In this document: positions 16,999 to 25,618 of the stretch, piece after piece
How positions within the stretch are numbered: position 1 is the first letter of the stretch
How the letters are laid out: the number at the start of each line of letters is the position of its first letter
From: Psychromarinibacter halotolerans
GTDB lineage: Bacteria; Pseudomonadota; Alphaproteobacteria; Rhodobacterales; Rhodobacteraceae
Direction of reading: 5' to 3'
DNA: 64,000 nt
Assembly: GCF_029168315.1 (NCBI RefSeq)
Contig: NZ_JARGYD010000002.1
Coordinates: forward strand, 124,001-188,000
Program-made: the position numbers and the translations under genes
The notes under the pieces: model-generated
Database searches by the model: none
What the model was told of the DNA's origin: nothing
The model's input: the letters and a program-made list of their open reading frames with translations, nothing else

Positions 16999-18198
16999 TC
17001 ACTGCGCCAACGCCTCCGCGATCAGCTCGGCCAGACGGTTCGCGACCAGCGACTTGCGCATCCGCGGCCAGCGGTCGGCGCCCGCGTCGGTGATCAGCAC
17101 GACGGCGTTCTCGTCGCCGCCCATGATCCCCGTCACGGGCGACACGTCGTTCGCCACGATCCAATCGCAGCCCTTGCGCTGCCGCTTGGCGGTGGCGTGC
17201 GCCTCGACCTTTTCCGTCTCGGCGGCGAAGCCGACCACCAGCTTCGGTCGTCCGGTCTTCATCTGCGACACCGTGGCAAGGATGTCCGGGTTCTCGGCAA
17301 AGGACAGCACGGGCGGTGCGCCGCTGCCGTCCTTCTTGATCTTCTGGCCGTGATCCTCGGCCATGCGCCAATCCGCGACGGCGGCGGCGAAAACGGCGGC
17401 GTCGGCGGGCAGCGCGGTCTGAACCGCCGCCAGCATCTCGCGTGCGGTCTGCACCTTCACCACCTTCACGCCGTCGGGCGGCGGCACGGTCGCGGGGCCG
17501 GTGACAAAGGTCACATCGGCCCCCAGCGCCGCCAGCGCCCGCGCCAGCGCAGTGCCCTGCGCCCCCGACGAACGGTTCGCGATGTAACGCACCGGGTCAA
17601 TCGGTTCGTGCGTCGGCCCCGAGGTCACGACGATATGCCGCCCCTTCAGCGGCCCGTCGGCCAGCGCAGCCTCGACCGCGGCGACGATCTCCAGCGGTTC
17701 CGACATGCGGCCCGGCCCATGTTCGCCGCAGGCCATGTCGCCCTCGTTCGGGCCGCAGACCAGGACGCCGTCGGACGTCAGCGTCGCCAGGTTTCGCTGG
17801 GTGGCGGGATGATCCCACATGCGCACGTTCATCGCGGGCGCGATCAGCACCCGCTTGTCGGTGGCCAGCAGCAGGGTCGAGGCAAGATCGTTCGCATGCC
17901 CGTTCGCCATCTTCGCCATCAGATCGGCGGTGGCGGGCGCCACGACCAGCAGGTCGGCATCGCGCGACAGCTCGATATGACCCATCTCGGCTTCGTCCGT
18001 CAGGTCGAACAGGTCGCGGTAGACCTTCTGCGCCGCCAGTGCGGACGCCGACAGCGGCGTCACGAATTCCTCTGCGGCCTTGGTCAGCACGGGGACGACG
18101 GTCGCGCCGCGTTCGCGCAGACGCCGGATCAGGTCCAGCGACTTGAAGGCCGCGATACCGCCGCCGACGATCAGGAGAATCCGCTTGCCTGCGAGCAT
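16999..18198 (-). CDS. coaBC: Bifunctional phosphopantothenoylcysteine decarboxylase/synthetase
   Basis: 399 residues. The fused protein makes 4'-phosphopantetheine for coenzyme A in two steps. The flavin-dependent CoaC half (about 1-185) shows GGGIAAFKSLDLIRRLRERG and APAMNVRMWDHPATQRNLATL. The CoaB half (about 186-399) shows TSGPTHEPIDPVRYIANRSSG, with the synthetase motifs ending in NDVSPVTGIMGGDENAVVLI. It is the first gene of the coaBC-dut-moeB-GNAT run on the minus strand. Confidence 0.96.
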   Translation of the reverse strand: MLAGKRILLIVGGGIAAFKSLDLIRRLRERGATVVPVLTKAAEEFVTPLSASALAAQKVYRDLFDLTDEAEMGHIELSRDADLLVVAPATADLMAKMANGHANDLASTLLLATDKRVLIAPAMNVRMWDHPATQRNLATLTSDGVLVCGPNEGDMACGEHGPGRMSEPLEIVAAVEAALADGPLKGRHIVVTSGPTHEPIDPVRYIANRSSGAQGTALARALAALGADVTFVTGPATVPPPDGVKVVKVQTAREMLAAVQTALPADAAVFAAAVADWRMAEDHGQKIKKDGSGAPPVLSFAENPDILATVSQMKTGRPKLVVGFAAETEKVEAHATAKRQRKGCDWIVANDVSPVTGIMGGDENAVVLITDAGADRWPRMRKSLVANRLAELIAEALAQ

Positions 18199-18300
18199 GT
18201 ATCCCTCGGCTTTCCGGTCAGAAATTGCCTGCTGACAGGTCTACGCCGAGGCTGGGGCGAACTCAAGCATGCCCGCCCCGCGCCGGTCGGGCGGCGCCTG

Positions 18301-19122
18301 TCACCCGGCGAAGGCGGCGCAGGGGTCGTCGCGCTCTGCCGGGTCGGTCACAACCCAGACGTCGAAGGGCGGCGCGTCGGGCGCGGTCGTCTCGAACTGG
18401 CCCAGCGACAGGACCGACACATCGGGCGCGGCGGTCGCCAGCGCACGCGGCATGCCCCAGTCGCGGCGGGCATGGCCGTTGCCGGTGATCACCGCGACCG
18501 GGCCGCCGGTCTCTTCCAACGCCAACACCGCGGCGCGCGCGAAGGCCGCGTCGCGCAGGCGCTGCGCCTCGAGCATTCCGGGCAGCATTTCGACCGGCAG
18601 TGCGCCGCAGTGGGCGTCGTTCAGGTCGGCTTCGCGCAACGCGGTCTCTTCGGCGGGCAACGGAAGGTCCAGCCCGAACCGCCCGGCGCCATCGCCGAAG
18701 ACAGTTGCCGCGCCGACCGAGATTGCCTGCCGCACATCCTCGCGCGGCAGGGCCGCGCCGTAGACGGTAGCGTCACCGATCGCCTCGAAAATAGGGTAAT
18801 AGATCGCGAAGTCCGGCCAGCCATCGGACCATTGCAGCGCCTTGCCCAGCGCGGCGGCGTCACCCGCAAGACCGGGCTGCCAGCCCTCCGCCTGCTGCGG
18901 CGTGAGCATCTCGAACACCACGGCGGCGACACCGGCGCCGACCACCGTGGCCTGAGTCAGATGATGCGCCGGGTTGTCGTGGATCTCGCCCAGCACGTAG
19001 ATCTCTGCCTCGGGCAGATCGTTTAGATCCGCGGCGCCGACCTCTGCTGCCGAAGCGGAGCCCGCAAACGAAACGGCCGCCGAGAAAACGGCGGCCGCAG
19101 CAAGAAATCCGGAAGGTGTCAT
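18301..19122 (-). CDS. ChaN-like (Tiki superfamily) exported protein
   Basis: 273 residues with an N-terminal signal peptide (residues 1-25, ending SASAA). There is no lipobox cysteine, unlike classical ChaN lipoproteins. The ChaN/DUF399 core is clear: IYVLGEIHDNPAHHLTQ, AAVVFEMLTPQQAEGW, and GNGHARRDWGMPRAL near the end. The conserved GE.H and GN.H residues are those of the Tiki/ChaN hydrolase-like fold; Campylobacter ChaN binds haem. The start overlaps the rpoH stop by 4 bases, so the gene is probably under the same stress-responsive promoter. Confidence 0.8.
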   Translation of the reverse strand: MTPSGFLAAAAVFSAAVSFAGSASAAEVGAADLNDLPEAEIYVLGEIHDNPAHHLTQATVVGAGVAAVVFEMLTPQQAEGWQPGLAGDAAALGKALQWSDGWPDFAIYYPIFEAIGDATVYGAALPREDVRQAISVGAATVFGDGAGRFGLDLPLPAEETALREADLNDAHCGALPVEMLPGMLEAQRLRDAAFARAAVLALEETGGPVAVITGNGHARRDWGMPRALATAAPDVSVLSLGQFETTAPDAPPFDVWVVTDPAERDDPCAAFAG

Positions 19123-19997
19123 GCGAAGAAGTGGTGCACTTCGCGCGACTGGGACTCAAGGCTTTTGCGCATTTTGCCGAAGGCCGCAGCCTCAAGCTGG
19201 CGCACCCGCTCTTTCGACAGGCCCAGTTCGTTGCCAAGGCTTTCCAGCGTGCGCGGGTCGTCGCGCAGCTTGCGTTCCTTGACGATGAACCGCTCGCGAT
19301 CGTTCAGCCCGCTCAGCGCCGTCACCAGCCACGTGCGCAGGACGTCGTTGTCCTTGTGCTTCTGCACCGTCTCCGAGGCTTGCGCGCTGTCGTCTTCCAG
19401 CGTGTCGATCCACTCGCGGCCCTCGTCCTCGACCGACTGGGTCGCGTTCAGCGAGAAATCCGAGCCGGACAGACGGCCTTCCATCAGTTCGACGTCGTGC
19501 AGCGGCACGCCCACCTCGGTCGCGATCAGCTCGCGCATCACGTGGCGTTCCAGCGTGCGGCCTTCTGCAGCGGCTTCACGTTCCAGCCGGGCCTGAACGC
19601 GGCGCATGTTGAAAAACAGCGATTTCTGGGAAGAGGTCGAACCCGTCCGCACCATCGACCAGTTCCGCATCACGTAGTCCTGGATCGAGGCCTTGATCCA
19701 CCACACTGCGTAGGTCGAAAAGCGGACGCCGCGATCGGGGTCGAACTTGTCCGCCGCTTTCATCAGACCAAGCCCAGCTTCCTGGATCAGGTCGCCCATC
19801 GGCGCGCCATACCGCTTGAATTTCGCCGCCATCGAAATGGCGAGGCGCATGTAAGCGTTGATCAGTCGGTGAAGGGCCGCTTCGTCGCGATCGTCGCGCC
19901 AGGCGTAGGCCAGCCTCAGCTCGGTTTCCGCATCCAGAAGTTCAGCCTGCATGGCACGGCGCGGAAGGGTTTGGTCGTTGAATCCATCAAATGGCAT
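19119..19997 (-). CDS. rpoH: Alternative sigma factor RpoH (RpoHII-like)
   Basis: 292 residues. Region 2 is complete (LINAYMRLAISMAAKF, GDLIQEAGLGLMKAADKFD, FSTYAVWWIKASIQDYVMRNW). The RpoH box is SQKSLFFNMRR, and the region 4 helix-turn-helix is LGNELGLSKERVRQLEAAA. Rhodobacterales have two RpoH proteins; the N-terminus and the SLFFNMRR box resemble what I recall of RpoHII, the branch induced by singlet oxygen through RpoE. That subtype is an inference. A promoter with an ECF-like -35 lies upstream, and the ChaN-like gene is translationally coupled downstream. Confidence 0.9.
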   Translation of the reverse strand: MPFDGFNDQTLPRRAMQAELLDAETELRLAYAWRDDRDEAALHRLINAYMRLAISMAAKFKRYGAPMGDLIQEAGLGLMKAADKFDPDRGVRFSTYAVWWIKASIQDYVMRNWSMVRTGSTSSQKSLFFNMRRVQARLEREAAAEGRTLERHVMRELIATEVGVPLHDVELMEGRLSGSDFSLNATQSVEDEGREWIDTLEDDSAQASETVQKHKDNDVLRTWLVTALSGLNDRERFIVKERKLRDDPRTLESLGNELGLSKERVRQLEAAAFGKMRKSLESQSREVHHFFA

Positions 19998-20058
19998 GTC
20001 TGTCTTCGGCCCCCAAGCCAGTCCGCGGACGCGGAGTACTTATAATTTACCGATGATG

Positions 20059-20088
20059 CTGTTACGGATCGGCCCCGGTCCCAGATCA
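20059..20088 (-). promoter_or_regulatory. Candidate RpoE/ECF-type promoter for rpoH
   Basis: On the minus strand: TGATCT (20088-20083), an 18-base spacer, and TAACAG (20064-20059). A TGATC -35 with a TAA-type -10 is the pattern described for Rhodobacter RpoE targets, rpoHII among them. Transcription would begin near 20052, about 55 bases before the rpoH start codon. The -35 lies within 15 bases of the divergent cobU start. Confidence 0.4.
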
Positions 20089-20102
20089 ATCGGCGCATTT
20101 TG

Positions 20103-20636
20103 ATGTCTTTCCAACGCGCACTCGTCCTAGGTGGTTCCCGCTCCGGGAAATCATTTTTTGCCGAAAGGCTTGTCACAGGCTGCCCGGCGCCCTGGACTTA
20201 CATTGCCAGCGCGCAGGCCTATGACCTTGAAATGAAAGACAGAATAAAGACCCACAAGGACCGCCGTGGGGCCGGTTGGCGGACCGTGGAAGAGCCGAAA
20301 AAAATTGTCGAAACGCTCGGATCCCTCCCGTCCGGCGCATGTGTCCTGTTCGATTGCGCCAGTCTTTGGCTGACCAATCACCTCCTCGACGAAAGCGACC
20401 TTGGGGCCGAAACGGACCGCCTTCTGACCGGGCTATCTAGCTTCGACGGGACGCTTGTCACGGTTTCGAACGAAGTCGGCAGCGGAATAGTCCCCGAAAA
20501 TGCTTTGGCCCGCCGGTTCGCGGACGCGCAGGGCATTCTGAATCAAAGACTTGCGGCCGACGCGGATCTTGTGGTGCTGGTGGCTGCCGGGCTTCCTTTG
20601 GTGCTGAAAGGCACGCTGCCGGGATACATGGCGTGA
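20103..20636 (+). CDS. cobU: Adenosylcobinamide kinase / adenosylcobinamide-phosphate guanylyltransferase
   Basis: 177 residues from the ATG at 20103 (an adjacent TTG at 20100 is also possible). The enzyme phosphorylates adenosylcobinamide and then transfers GMP to it in late B12 assembly; it is called CobP in many alphaproteobacteria. The P-loop LGGSRSGKSFFAERL is at residues 8-22. The guanylylated-histidine region is RIKTHKDRRGAGWRTVEEP, and VSNEVGSGIVPENALARRF is the family's C-terminal hallmark. Base composition is slightly less GC-rich than its neighbours. Other B12 genes are not in the window. Confidence 0.95.
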   Translation: MSFQRALVLGGSRSGKSFFAERLVTGCPAPWTYIASAQAYDLEMKDRIKTHKDRRGAGWRTVEEPKKIVETLGSLPSGACVLFDCASLWLTNHLLDESDLGAETDRLLTGLSSFDGTLVTVSNEVGSGIVPENALARRFADAQGILNQRLAADADLVVLVAAGLPLVLKGTLPGYMA

Positions 20637-21205
20637 CCCGGCTTTGGTGGATCCGCCACGGGCCGACCCATGCGAAAGGCATGATCGGCTGGACGGACCT
20701 GCCCGCCGACCTGTCGGACACCGCCCGCATCGCGCGGCTGTCGGCGTACCTGCCCGATGCGCCTGTCGTCTCGTCCGACTTAAGCCGCGCCCGCGACACC
20801 GCCGACGCGCTGCGCGGCGACCGGCCCCGGCTGGACGCCGACCCCGCCCTGCGCGAAATGCACTTCGGCGATTGGGAAGGGCAACGCGCCGACAGGATGC
20901 CGCCCGAGCAGGCCGCCGCCCTGCGCGCCTTTCACGAAAGCCCCGGCACGGTTCCCGCCCCCGGCGGCGAAAGCTGGAACGCCCTGTCGGCGCGCGTGTC
21001 CGACGCGGCAGACCGGCTTGCCCGCACGCATCGCGGCGGCGACGTGATCGTGGTGGCCCACATGGGCGTGATCCTGACGCAGGTGCAGCGCGCGTTGCGG
21101 CTGTCCGCCTACGAGACGCTGGCGATCCGCATCGCGCCGCTGTCGGTCACCCGGCTGACACTGGACGGCGGGTGGCGGGCGTCCGAAATCAATCACGAAC
21201 CGTGA
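20633..21205 (+). CDS. Histidine phosphatase family protein, possible CobC
   Basis: 190 residues from a GTG start that overlaps the cobU stop (GTGA). The phosphoglycerate-mutase-like signature is WIRHGPTHAKGMIGW (catalytic His about residue 8), with SSDLSRARDTADAL, the acidic REMHFGDWEG and the second catalytic histidine in IVVAHMGVIL. Coupling to cobU suggests alpha-ribazole-5'-phosphate phosphatase (CobC) in the same pathway. That name is inferred from context, since the superfamily is broad. Confidence 0.85.
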   Translation: MTRLWWIRHGPTHAKGMIGWTDLPADLSDTARIARLSAYLPDAPVVSSDLSRARDTADALRGDRPRLDADPALREMHFGDWEGQRADRMPPEQAAALRAFHESPGTVPAPGGESWNALSARVSDAADRLARTHRGGDVIVVAHMGVILTQVQRALRLSAYETLAIRIAPLSVTRLTLDGGWRASEINHEP

Positions 21206-21265
21206 AGCAAAACATCTTCAAAATGCGTTTCTCTGCGGCGCGGCAATTCGCTTAACCTGCGTTCC

Positions 21266-22144
21266 ATGACCTATGATCTTTACATCGGCGACCGAAGCTT
21301 TTCTTCGTGGTCGCTCCGCGGCTGGCTTATGTTTGCCCGCTTCGGCCTCCCCGTCCGGACCCACATGGTCGGACTGTACGATGGCACCCTGCGCGAGGAT
21401 CTCTCGGCGCTGGCACCCGCGCGGCTTGTGCCGGTGATGCGGACGCCCGAAGGCACCGTGGTCGCCGACACGCTGGCGATGGCCGAGACGCTGCACGAAC
21501 GGCACCCGGACGCCGGCCTGTGGCCCGCCGACCCCGCATTGCGGGCGCTGGCCCGCTGGCTGGTGGCCGAGATGCATTCGGGCTTCGGCGCGTTGCGCGG
21601 CGACTGCGCGATGCAACTGCTGTACCGCTGGGACGGCTTCGCCCCCTCGGACGCGGTGCTTGCCGACATCGACCGTGTGCAACAGCTGTGGGCCACGGCG
21701 CGGGCCGCGTCCGGCTCGGACACGCCGTGGCTGTTCGGGGACTATTCGCTGGCGGACGTGTTCTATGCGCCCGTGGCCGCCCGGATCGCGGGCTATGGGC
21801 TTGCCGCCGGCCCCGAGGCGCAAGCCTATGTCGATGCGCATCTTGCACAGCCCGACTTCCGCCGCTGGCGCGCGATGGGGCTGACGAAATCCTACGATCC
21901 CGTGCCCTATGCGCTGGACCTTCCCACCTCGGCATGGCCCGGCCCCGCGCCGATCCCGGCCCGCGCGGTCGACAGCGGACCGTCGGAGAACGAAACCTGC
22001 CCCTATTCCGGCGATCCGGTCACCCACTTCCTTGAAACCGGCGGTAAGGTCTTTGGCTTCTGCAATGCCTTCTGCCGCGACAAGACCGTCAACGACCCGG
22101 CGGCGTGGCCGAAGTTCACCGCGCTTCTCGACAGCACCAGTTAA
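21266..22144 (+). CDS. Glutathione S-transferase-like protein with C-terminal TRASH-like zinc motif
   Basis: 292 residues. The N-terminal thioredoxin-like domain starts DLYIGDRSFSSWSLRGWLM and includes the glutathione-site segment TVVADTLAMAETL. A helical GST C-domain (about 90-215) contains FGDYSLADVFYAPVAARI. A linker rich in Pro/Ala leads to a separate tail in which C245, C266 and C270 are spaced C-X20-C-X3-C, with GFCNAFCRDK at the end. This is the TRASH metal-binding spacing. The tail is not part of ordinary GSTs, so this is a domain fusion. Substrate unknown; metal binding is inferred. Confidence 0.85.
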   Translation: MTYDLYIGDRSFSSWSLRGWLMFARFGLPVRTHMVGLYDGTLREDLSALAPARLVPVMRTPEGTVVADTLAMAETLHERHPDAGLWPADPALRALARWLVAEMHSGFGALRGDCAMQLLYRWDGFAPSDAVLADIDRVQQLWATARAASGSDTPWLFGDYSLADVFYAPVAARIAGYGLAAGPEAQAYVDAHLAQPDFRRWRAMGLTKSYDPVPYALDLPTSAWPGPAPIPARAVDSGPSENETCPYSGDPVTHFLETGGKVFGFCNAFCRDKTVNDPAAWPKFTALLDSTS

Positions 22145-22210
22145 CGCTTCCTAAACCATCCCTGCCTTACCCGTTAACCACTCGGAAACCGAACTGACGG
22201 GGGCAAGGGA

Positions 22211-23731
22211 ATGGTCGCGCGCGCCTATACCGTGGCGTTCGAAGGGCTGGACGCGCGCATGGTCGAGGTGCAATGCGCGCTGGCCCCCGGCGTGCCCAGC
22301 TTCAGCCTTGTCGGCCTGCCCGACAAGGCTGTGTCCGAGGCGAAGGAACGGGTCCGCGCGGCGCTGGCGACGATGTCGATCGCCCTGCCGTCAAAGCGCA
22401 TCACGCTGAACCTGTCGCCAGCCGACCTGCCCAAGGAAGGCTCGCACTTCGACCTGCCCATCGCGCTGGCGCTGCTGGCGGCGCTGGACATCCTGCCGAA
22501 GGACGCGGTCGAACACTGCGTCGCGCTGGGAGAGCTGTCGCTGGACGGCAACCTTGTCCCGGTCACCGGCGCCCTGCCCGCCGCGATGGCCGCCGCCGAA
22601 GAGGACCGCAGCCTTGTCTGCCCCGAAGGCTGCGGCGCCGAGGCCGCGTGGGTCGGCGCCTGCGCTGTGATCGCGCCGGGGTCCCTGGCGCAGGCCATCG
22701 CCCACTTCACCGGCCAGCGCGTGCTGGACCCCGCCACGCCCGGAGAAATCACCGACCCCGCCCGCAGCCGCGACCTGCGCGAGGTCAAGGGTCAGGAACG
22801 CGCCAAGCGCGCGCTGGAGATCGCCGCCGCCGGTCGGCATCACGTCCTGATGGTCGGCACCCCCGGCTCTGGCAAGTCGATGCTCGCCGCCCGCCTGCCC
22901 GGCATCCTGCCGCCCCTGTCCGCCACCGAGGCGCTGGAAACGTCGATGGTGCACTCGCTGGCCGGACTGCTGGACGAGGGCGGCATTTCCCGGACACGGC
23001 CGTTCCGCGAACCGCATCACACAGCTTCGATGGCCGCCATCGTCGGCGGCGGGCGCGGCGCGAAGCCCGGTGAAATCTCTCTCGCGCACAACGGCGTGCT
23101 GTTCATGGACGAATTCCCCGAGTTCTCGCGGCAGGTGCTGGAGACGCTGCGCCAGCCCATCGAGACCGGCGAGGTCGTCGTCGCCCGCGCGAACGCCCAT
23201 GTACGCTATCCCTGCCGGTTCATGCTGGTGGCGGCGGCGAACCCCTGCAAATGCGGCTATCTCAGCGACCCGAACCGGGCCTGCGCCCGCGCGCCGGGTT
23301 GCGGCGAGGATTACATGGGCCGCATTTCGGGACCGCTGATGGACCGGTTCGATCTGCGCATCGACGTGCCGCCGGTCTGCTACACCGACCTCGACCTGCC
23401 CGAGGACGGCGACTGTTCGGCCACGATCGCCGCGCGCGTGGCCGAGGCGCGCGCGGTGCAACTGGCCCGCTACGCCGACCATCCCGGCATCCGGTCCAAC
23501 GCCGACGCCGAGGGCGCCGCGCTGGCGGCCAGCGCGACACCGGATGCAGCGGGCTCTGCCTTGCTGTCACAGGTGGCGGAACGGTTCGGCCTGACGGCGC
23601 GGGGCTATCACCGGGTGCTGCGGGTGGCGCGGACCATCGCCGACCTCGACGGCTGCGACGCGGTCGGACGCCACCACGTCGCCGAGGCGGTCAGCTTCCG
23701 GCTTCCCGACGCGCCAGCGCCGCAACGATGA
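22211..23731 (+). CDS. comM: YifB/ComM family Mg-chelatase-like AAA+ ATPase
   Basis: 506 residues, full length. The N-terminal Lon-protease-like domain has the family start ARAYTVAFEGLDARMVEVQ and GLPDKAVSEAKERVRAAL. The AAA+ core has Walker A GTPGSGKSMLAARLPG (near residue 216), Walker B GVLFMDEFPEFSR and the cysteine-containing insert AANPCKCGYLSDPNRAC. The C-terminal domain ends LTARGYHRVLRVARTIADLDG. ComM is a hexameric helicase that promotes branch migration during natural transformation. Its last 41 bases overlap the end of the convergent esterase gene. Confidence 0.93.
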   Translation: MVARAYTVAFEGLDARMVEVQCALAPGVPSFSLVGLPDKAVSEAKERVRAALATMSIALPSKRITLNLSPADLPKEGSHFDLPIALALLAALDILPKDAVEHCVALGELSLDGNLVPVTGALPAAMAAAEEDRSLVCPEGCGAEAAWVGACAVIAPGSLAQAIAHFTGQRVLDPATPGEITDPARSRDLREVKGQERAKRALEIAAAGRHHVLMVGTPGSGKSMLAARLPGILPPLSATEALETSMVHSLAGLLDEGGISRTRPFREPHHTASMAAIVGGGRGAKPGEISLAHNGVLFMDEFPEFSRQVLETLRQPIETGEVVVARANAHVRYPCRFMLVAAANPCKCGYLSDPNRACARAPGCGEDYMGRISGPLMDRFDLRIDVPPVCYTDLDLPEDGDCSATIAARVAEARAVQLARYADHPGIRSNADAEGAALAASATPDAAGSALLSQVAERFGLTARGYHRVLRVARTIADLDGCDAVGRHHVAEAVSFRLPDAPAPQR

Positions 23732-24605
23732 ACCGCGCCGCCTTGTGCAGGGACGCGTTCGCCTCGGGCACCATGCCGTGAAACAGCTGCCAGACATGGG
23801 GCGCGTCGGCCTGCACGTCCTGTTCGACGAAGGCGCCGCCGTCGCGCAGCTTGCGCGCCATGCGCACTGCGTCGTCGCGCAGGATCTCGGTCTCGGACCA
23901 CGCGATGAAGGCGGGCGGACAATTGGGAAACCGGGCGAATAGCGGCGAGACGCGGGGATCGTCGGGGGCCAGCGCCCCCACCACAAGGTCGCGGATCTCG
24001 TGTACGCGGGCGGCAGGCAGCAGCACGTCGGTGTCGGCGTTGGTCTTTAGCGACTTGCCGGACAGGGTCAGGTCGGTCCACGGCGAGAAGGCGACAACGC
24101 CCGCCGGCCGCTGCCCCTCGGCCAGCACATGCGCCAGCAGCGCCAGCGCAAGCCCGCCGCCCGCGCTGTCTCCGGCGATGACGATCTGATCCGGGCGCAG
24201 CCCATCCCCCAGCAGCGCCTCCCACGCAAGGACGGCGGCATGAAAGGCGGCGGGCGCCGGGGCTTCGGGGGCAAGCGGGTAATCGGGCAGATACACCCGG
24301 TGCCCCGTCTGCCGCGCGATGCGGCCAGCCAGTTCCCAATAGGTGCCGGGGCTTCCGATGATGTAGGCGCCGCCGTGCAGGTACAGGATCACGCCCGGCT
24401 TCGGCTCGGCCCGGCCACGTACGAACAGGCCCGGCGCCAGAGCGCCCTCGGCCTGCACGTACCGGGTGCCGCGCACGCTGCGGAAGGCAAGCTTCGCCGA
24501 CAGGCGGAAGGCCGTGCGGGCAATCCCCCAGTTCCGCACCCGGCCCATGACCGGATAGGCGGTCCGCTTCAGGGACCGCCGCAGAACGGCGAGCTGCCAA
24601 CTCAT
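23691..24605 (-). CDS. Alpha/beta hydrolase, hormone-sensitive-lipase family
   Basis: 304 residues; the start at 24605 overlaps the gshB stop by 4 bases. The oxyanion motif is YLHGGAYIIGSPGTYWELA and the nucleophile elbow is AGDSAGGGLALAL. The acidic residue and histidine are expected in SETEILRDDA and DAPHVWQLFHGM. This is the HSL/bacterial esterase (Abhydrolase_3) pattern; natural substrate unknown. No signal peptide, so cytoplasmic. The 3' end overlaps comM on the opposite strand by 41 bases. Confidence 0.9.
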   Translation of the reverse strand: MSWQLAVLRRSLKRTAYPVMGRVRNWGIARTAFRLSAKLAFRSVRGTRYVQAEGALAPGLFVRGRAEPKPGVILYLHGGAYIIGSPGTYWELAGRIARQTGHRVYLPDYPLAPEAPAPAAFHAAVLAWEALLGDGLRPDQIVIAGDSAGGGLALALLAHVLAEGQRPAGVVAFSPWTDLTLSGKSLKTNADTDVLLPAARVHEIRDLVVGALAPDDPRVSPLFARFPNCPPAFIAWSETEILRDDAVRMARKLRDGGAFVEQDVQADAPHVWQLFHGMVPEANASLHKAARFIVAALARREAGS

Positions 24606-25549
24606 TTTCCGGCGCGTTTCCCTTCGATCGCATCCCAGATCAGGCCTGCGGCATTGGTGCCGTCGAAGCGTTCCAGTTCCTGCAGGCCGGTGGGCGAGGT
24701 CACGTTGATCTCGGTCAGGTAGTCGCCGATCACGTCGATTCCGACGAAGATCTGCCCGTATTCCTTCAGGCGCGGGCCGATGGCGTCGCAGATCTCTCGG
24801 TCGCGGGCGGTCAGCTCGACCTTTTCGGCACGGCCGCCGACATGCATGTTCGACCGCGTTTCGCCGGGCTGGGGGACGCGGTTGATCGCGCCGACCGGCG
24901 CGCCGTCGACAAGGATCACCCGCTTGTCGCCGGCCGAGACGTCCGGCAGGAATTTCTGCGCGATCAGCGGCTCGCGGCTCATGCCGGTGAACAGTTCGTG
25001 CAGGGACGACAGGTTGCGGTCGTTGGGGTCCAGCCGGAACACGCCGGCGCCGCCGTTGCCGTACAGCGGCTTCAGGATGATGTCGCCGTGCTCTTCCTTG
25101 AAGGCACGGATCGCGCCAAGGTCGCGGGCGATCAGGGTCGGCGGGATCAGGTCGGGGAACTGCAGCACCAGCAGCTTCTCGGGGCAGTTGCGGACCCAGA
25201 ACGGATCGTTGACCACCAGCGTTTCGGGCATCAGCCGCTCTAGCAGGTGGGTCGTGGTGATATAGCCCATGTCGAACGGCGGATCCTGCCGCAGCCAAAC
25301 GACGTCGAATTCGGCAAGGTCCACCGTCTGCCGCTCACCCAGTTCGAAATGGTCGCCCTTCACGCGCTTTACGGTCAGCGGCCAGCCATTCGCGATCACC
25401 TTCCCCTCGCGCCAGGACAGTTGGTCGGGGGTGTAGTAGAACAGCGAATGCCCCCGCGACTGGGCTTCCTCGGCCAGACGGAAGGTGCTGTCGGCGTCGA
25501 TGTCGATCGGGCCGATCGGGTCCATCTGGATGGCGATTTTGAGGGACAT
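24602..25549 (-). CDS. gshB: Glutathione synthetase
   Basis: 315 residues from the ATG at 25549 (GGAG 8 bases upstream). GshB joins gamma-glutamylcysteine and glycine using ATP. Typical segments are IAIQMDPIGPIDIDADSTF at the N-terminus, WLRQDPPFDMGYITTTHLLE, the ATP-grasp loop DIILKPLYGNGGAGVFRL, the KRVILVDGAPVGAINRVP strand and FVGIDVIGDYLTEINVTSPTG near the end. Coupled downstream to the esterase. Confidence 0.97.
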   Translation of the reverse strand: MSLKIAIQMDPIGPIDIDADSTFRLAEEAQSRGHSLFYYTPDQLSWREGKVIANGWPLTVKRVKGDHFELGERQTVDLAEFDVVWLRQDPPFDMGYITTTHLLERLMPETLVVNDPFWVRNCPEKLLVLQFPDLIPPTLIARDLGAIRAFKEEHGDIILKPLYGNGGAGVFRLDPNDRNLSSLHELFTGMSREPLIAQKFLPDVSAGDKRVILVDGAPVGAINRVPQPGETRSNMHVGGRAEKVELTARDREICDAIGPRLKEYGQIFVGIDVIGDYLTEINVTSPTGLQELERFDGTNAAGLIWDAIEGKRAGK

Positions 25550-25618
25550 GTCGGGGGCTCCGCGCAAGCAATTTGGATAGCCCCTTACATGGCGCAGGCA
25601 CCTCGGAACGGCAAGGCG

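Noticed and set aside
20633..21205. Calling the histidine phosphatase cobC outright
   Set aside because: The superfamily is functionally broad and only the coupling to cobU supports the name, so no symbol was given.
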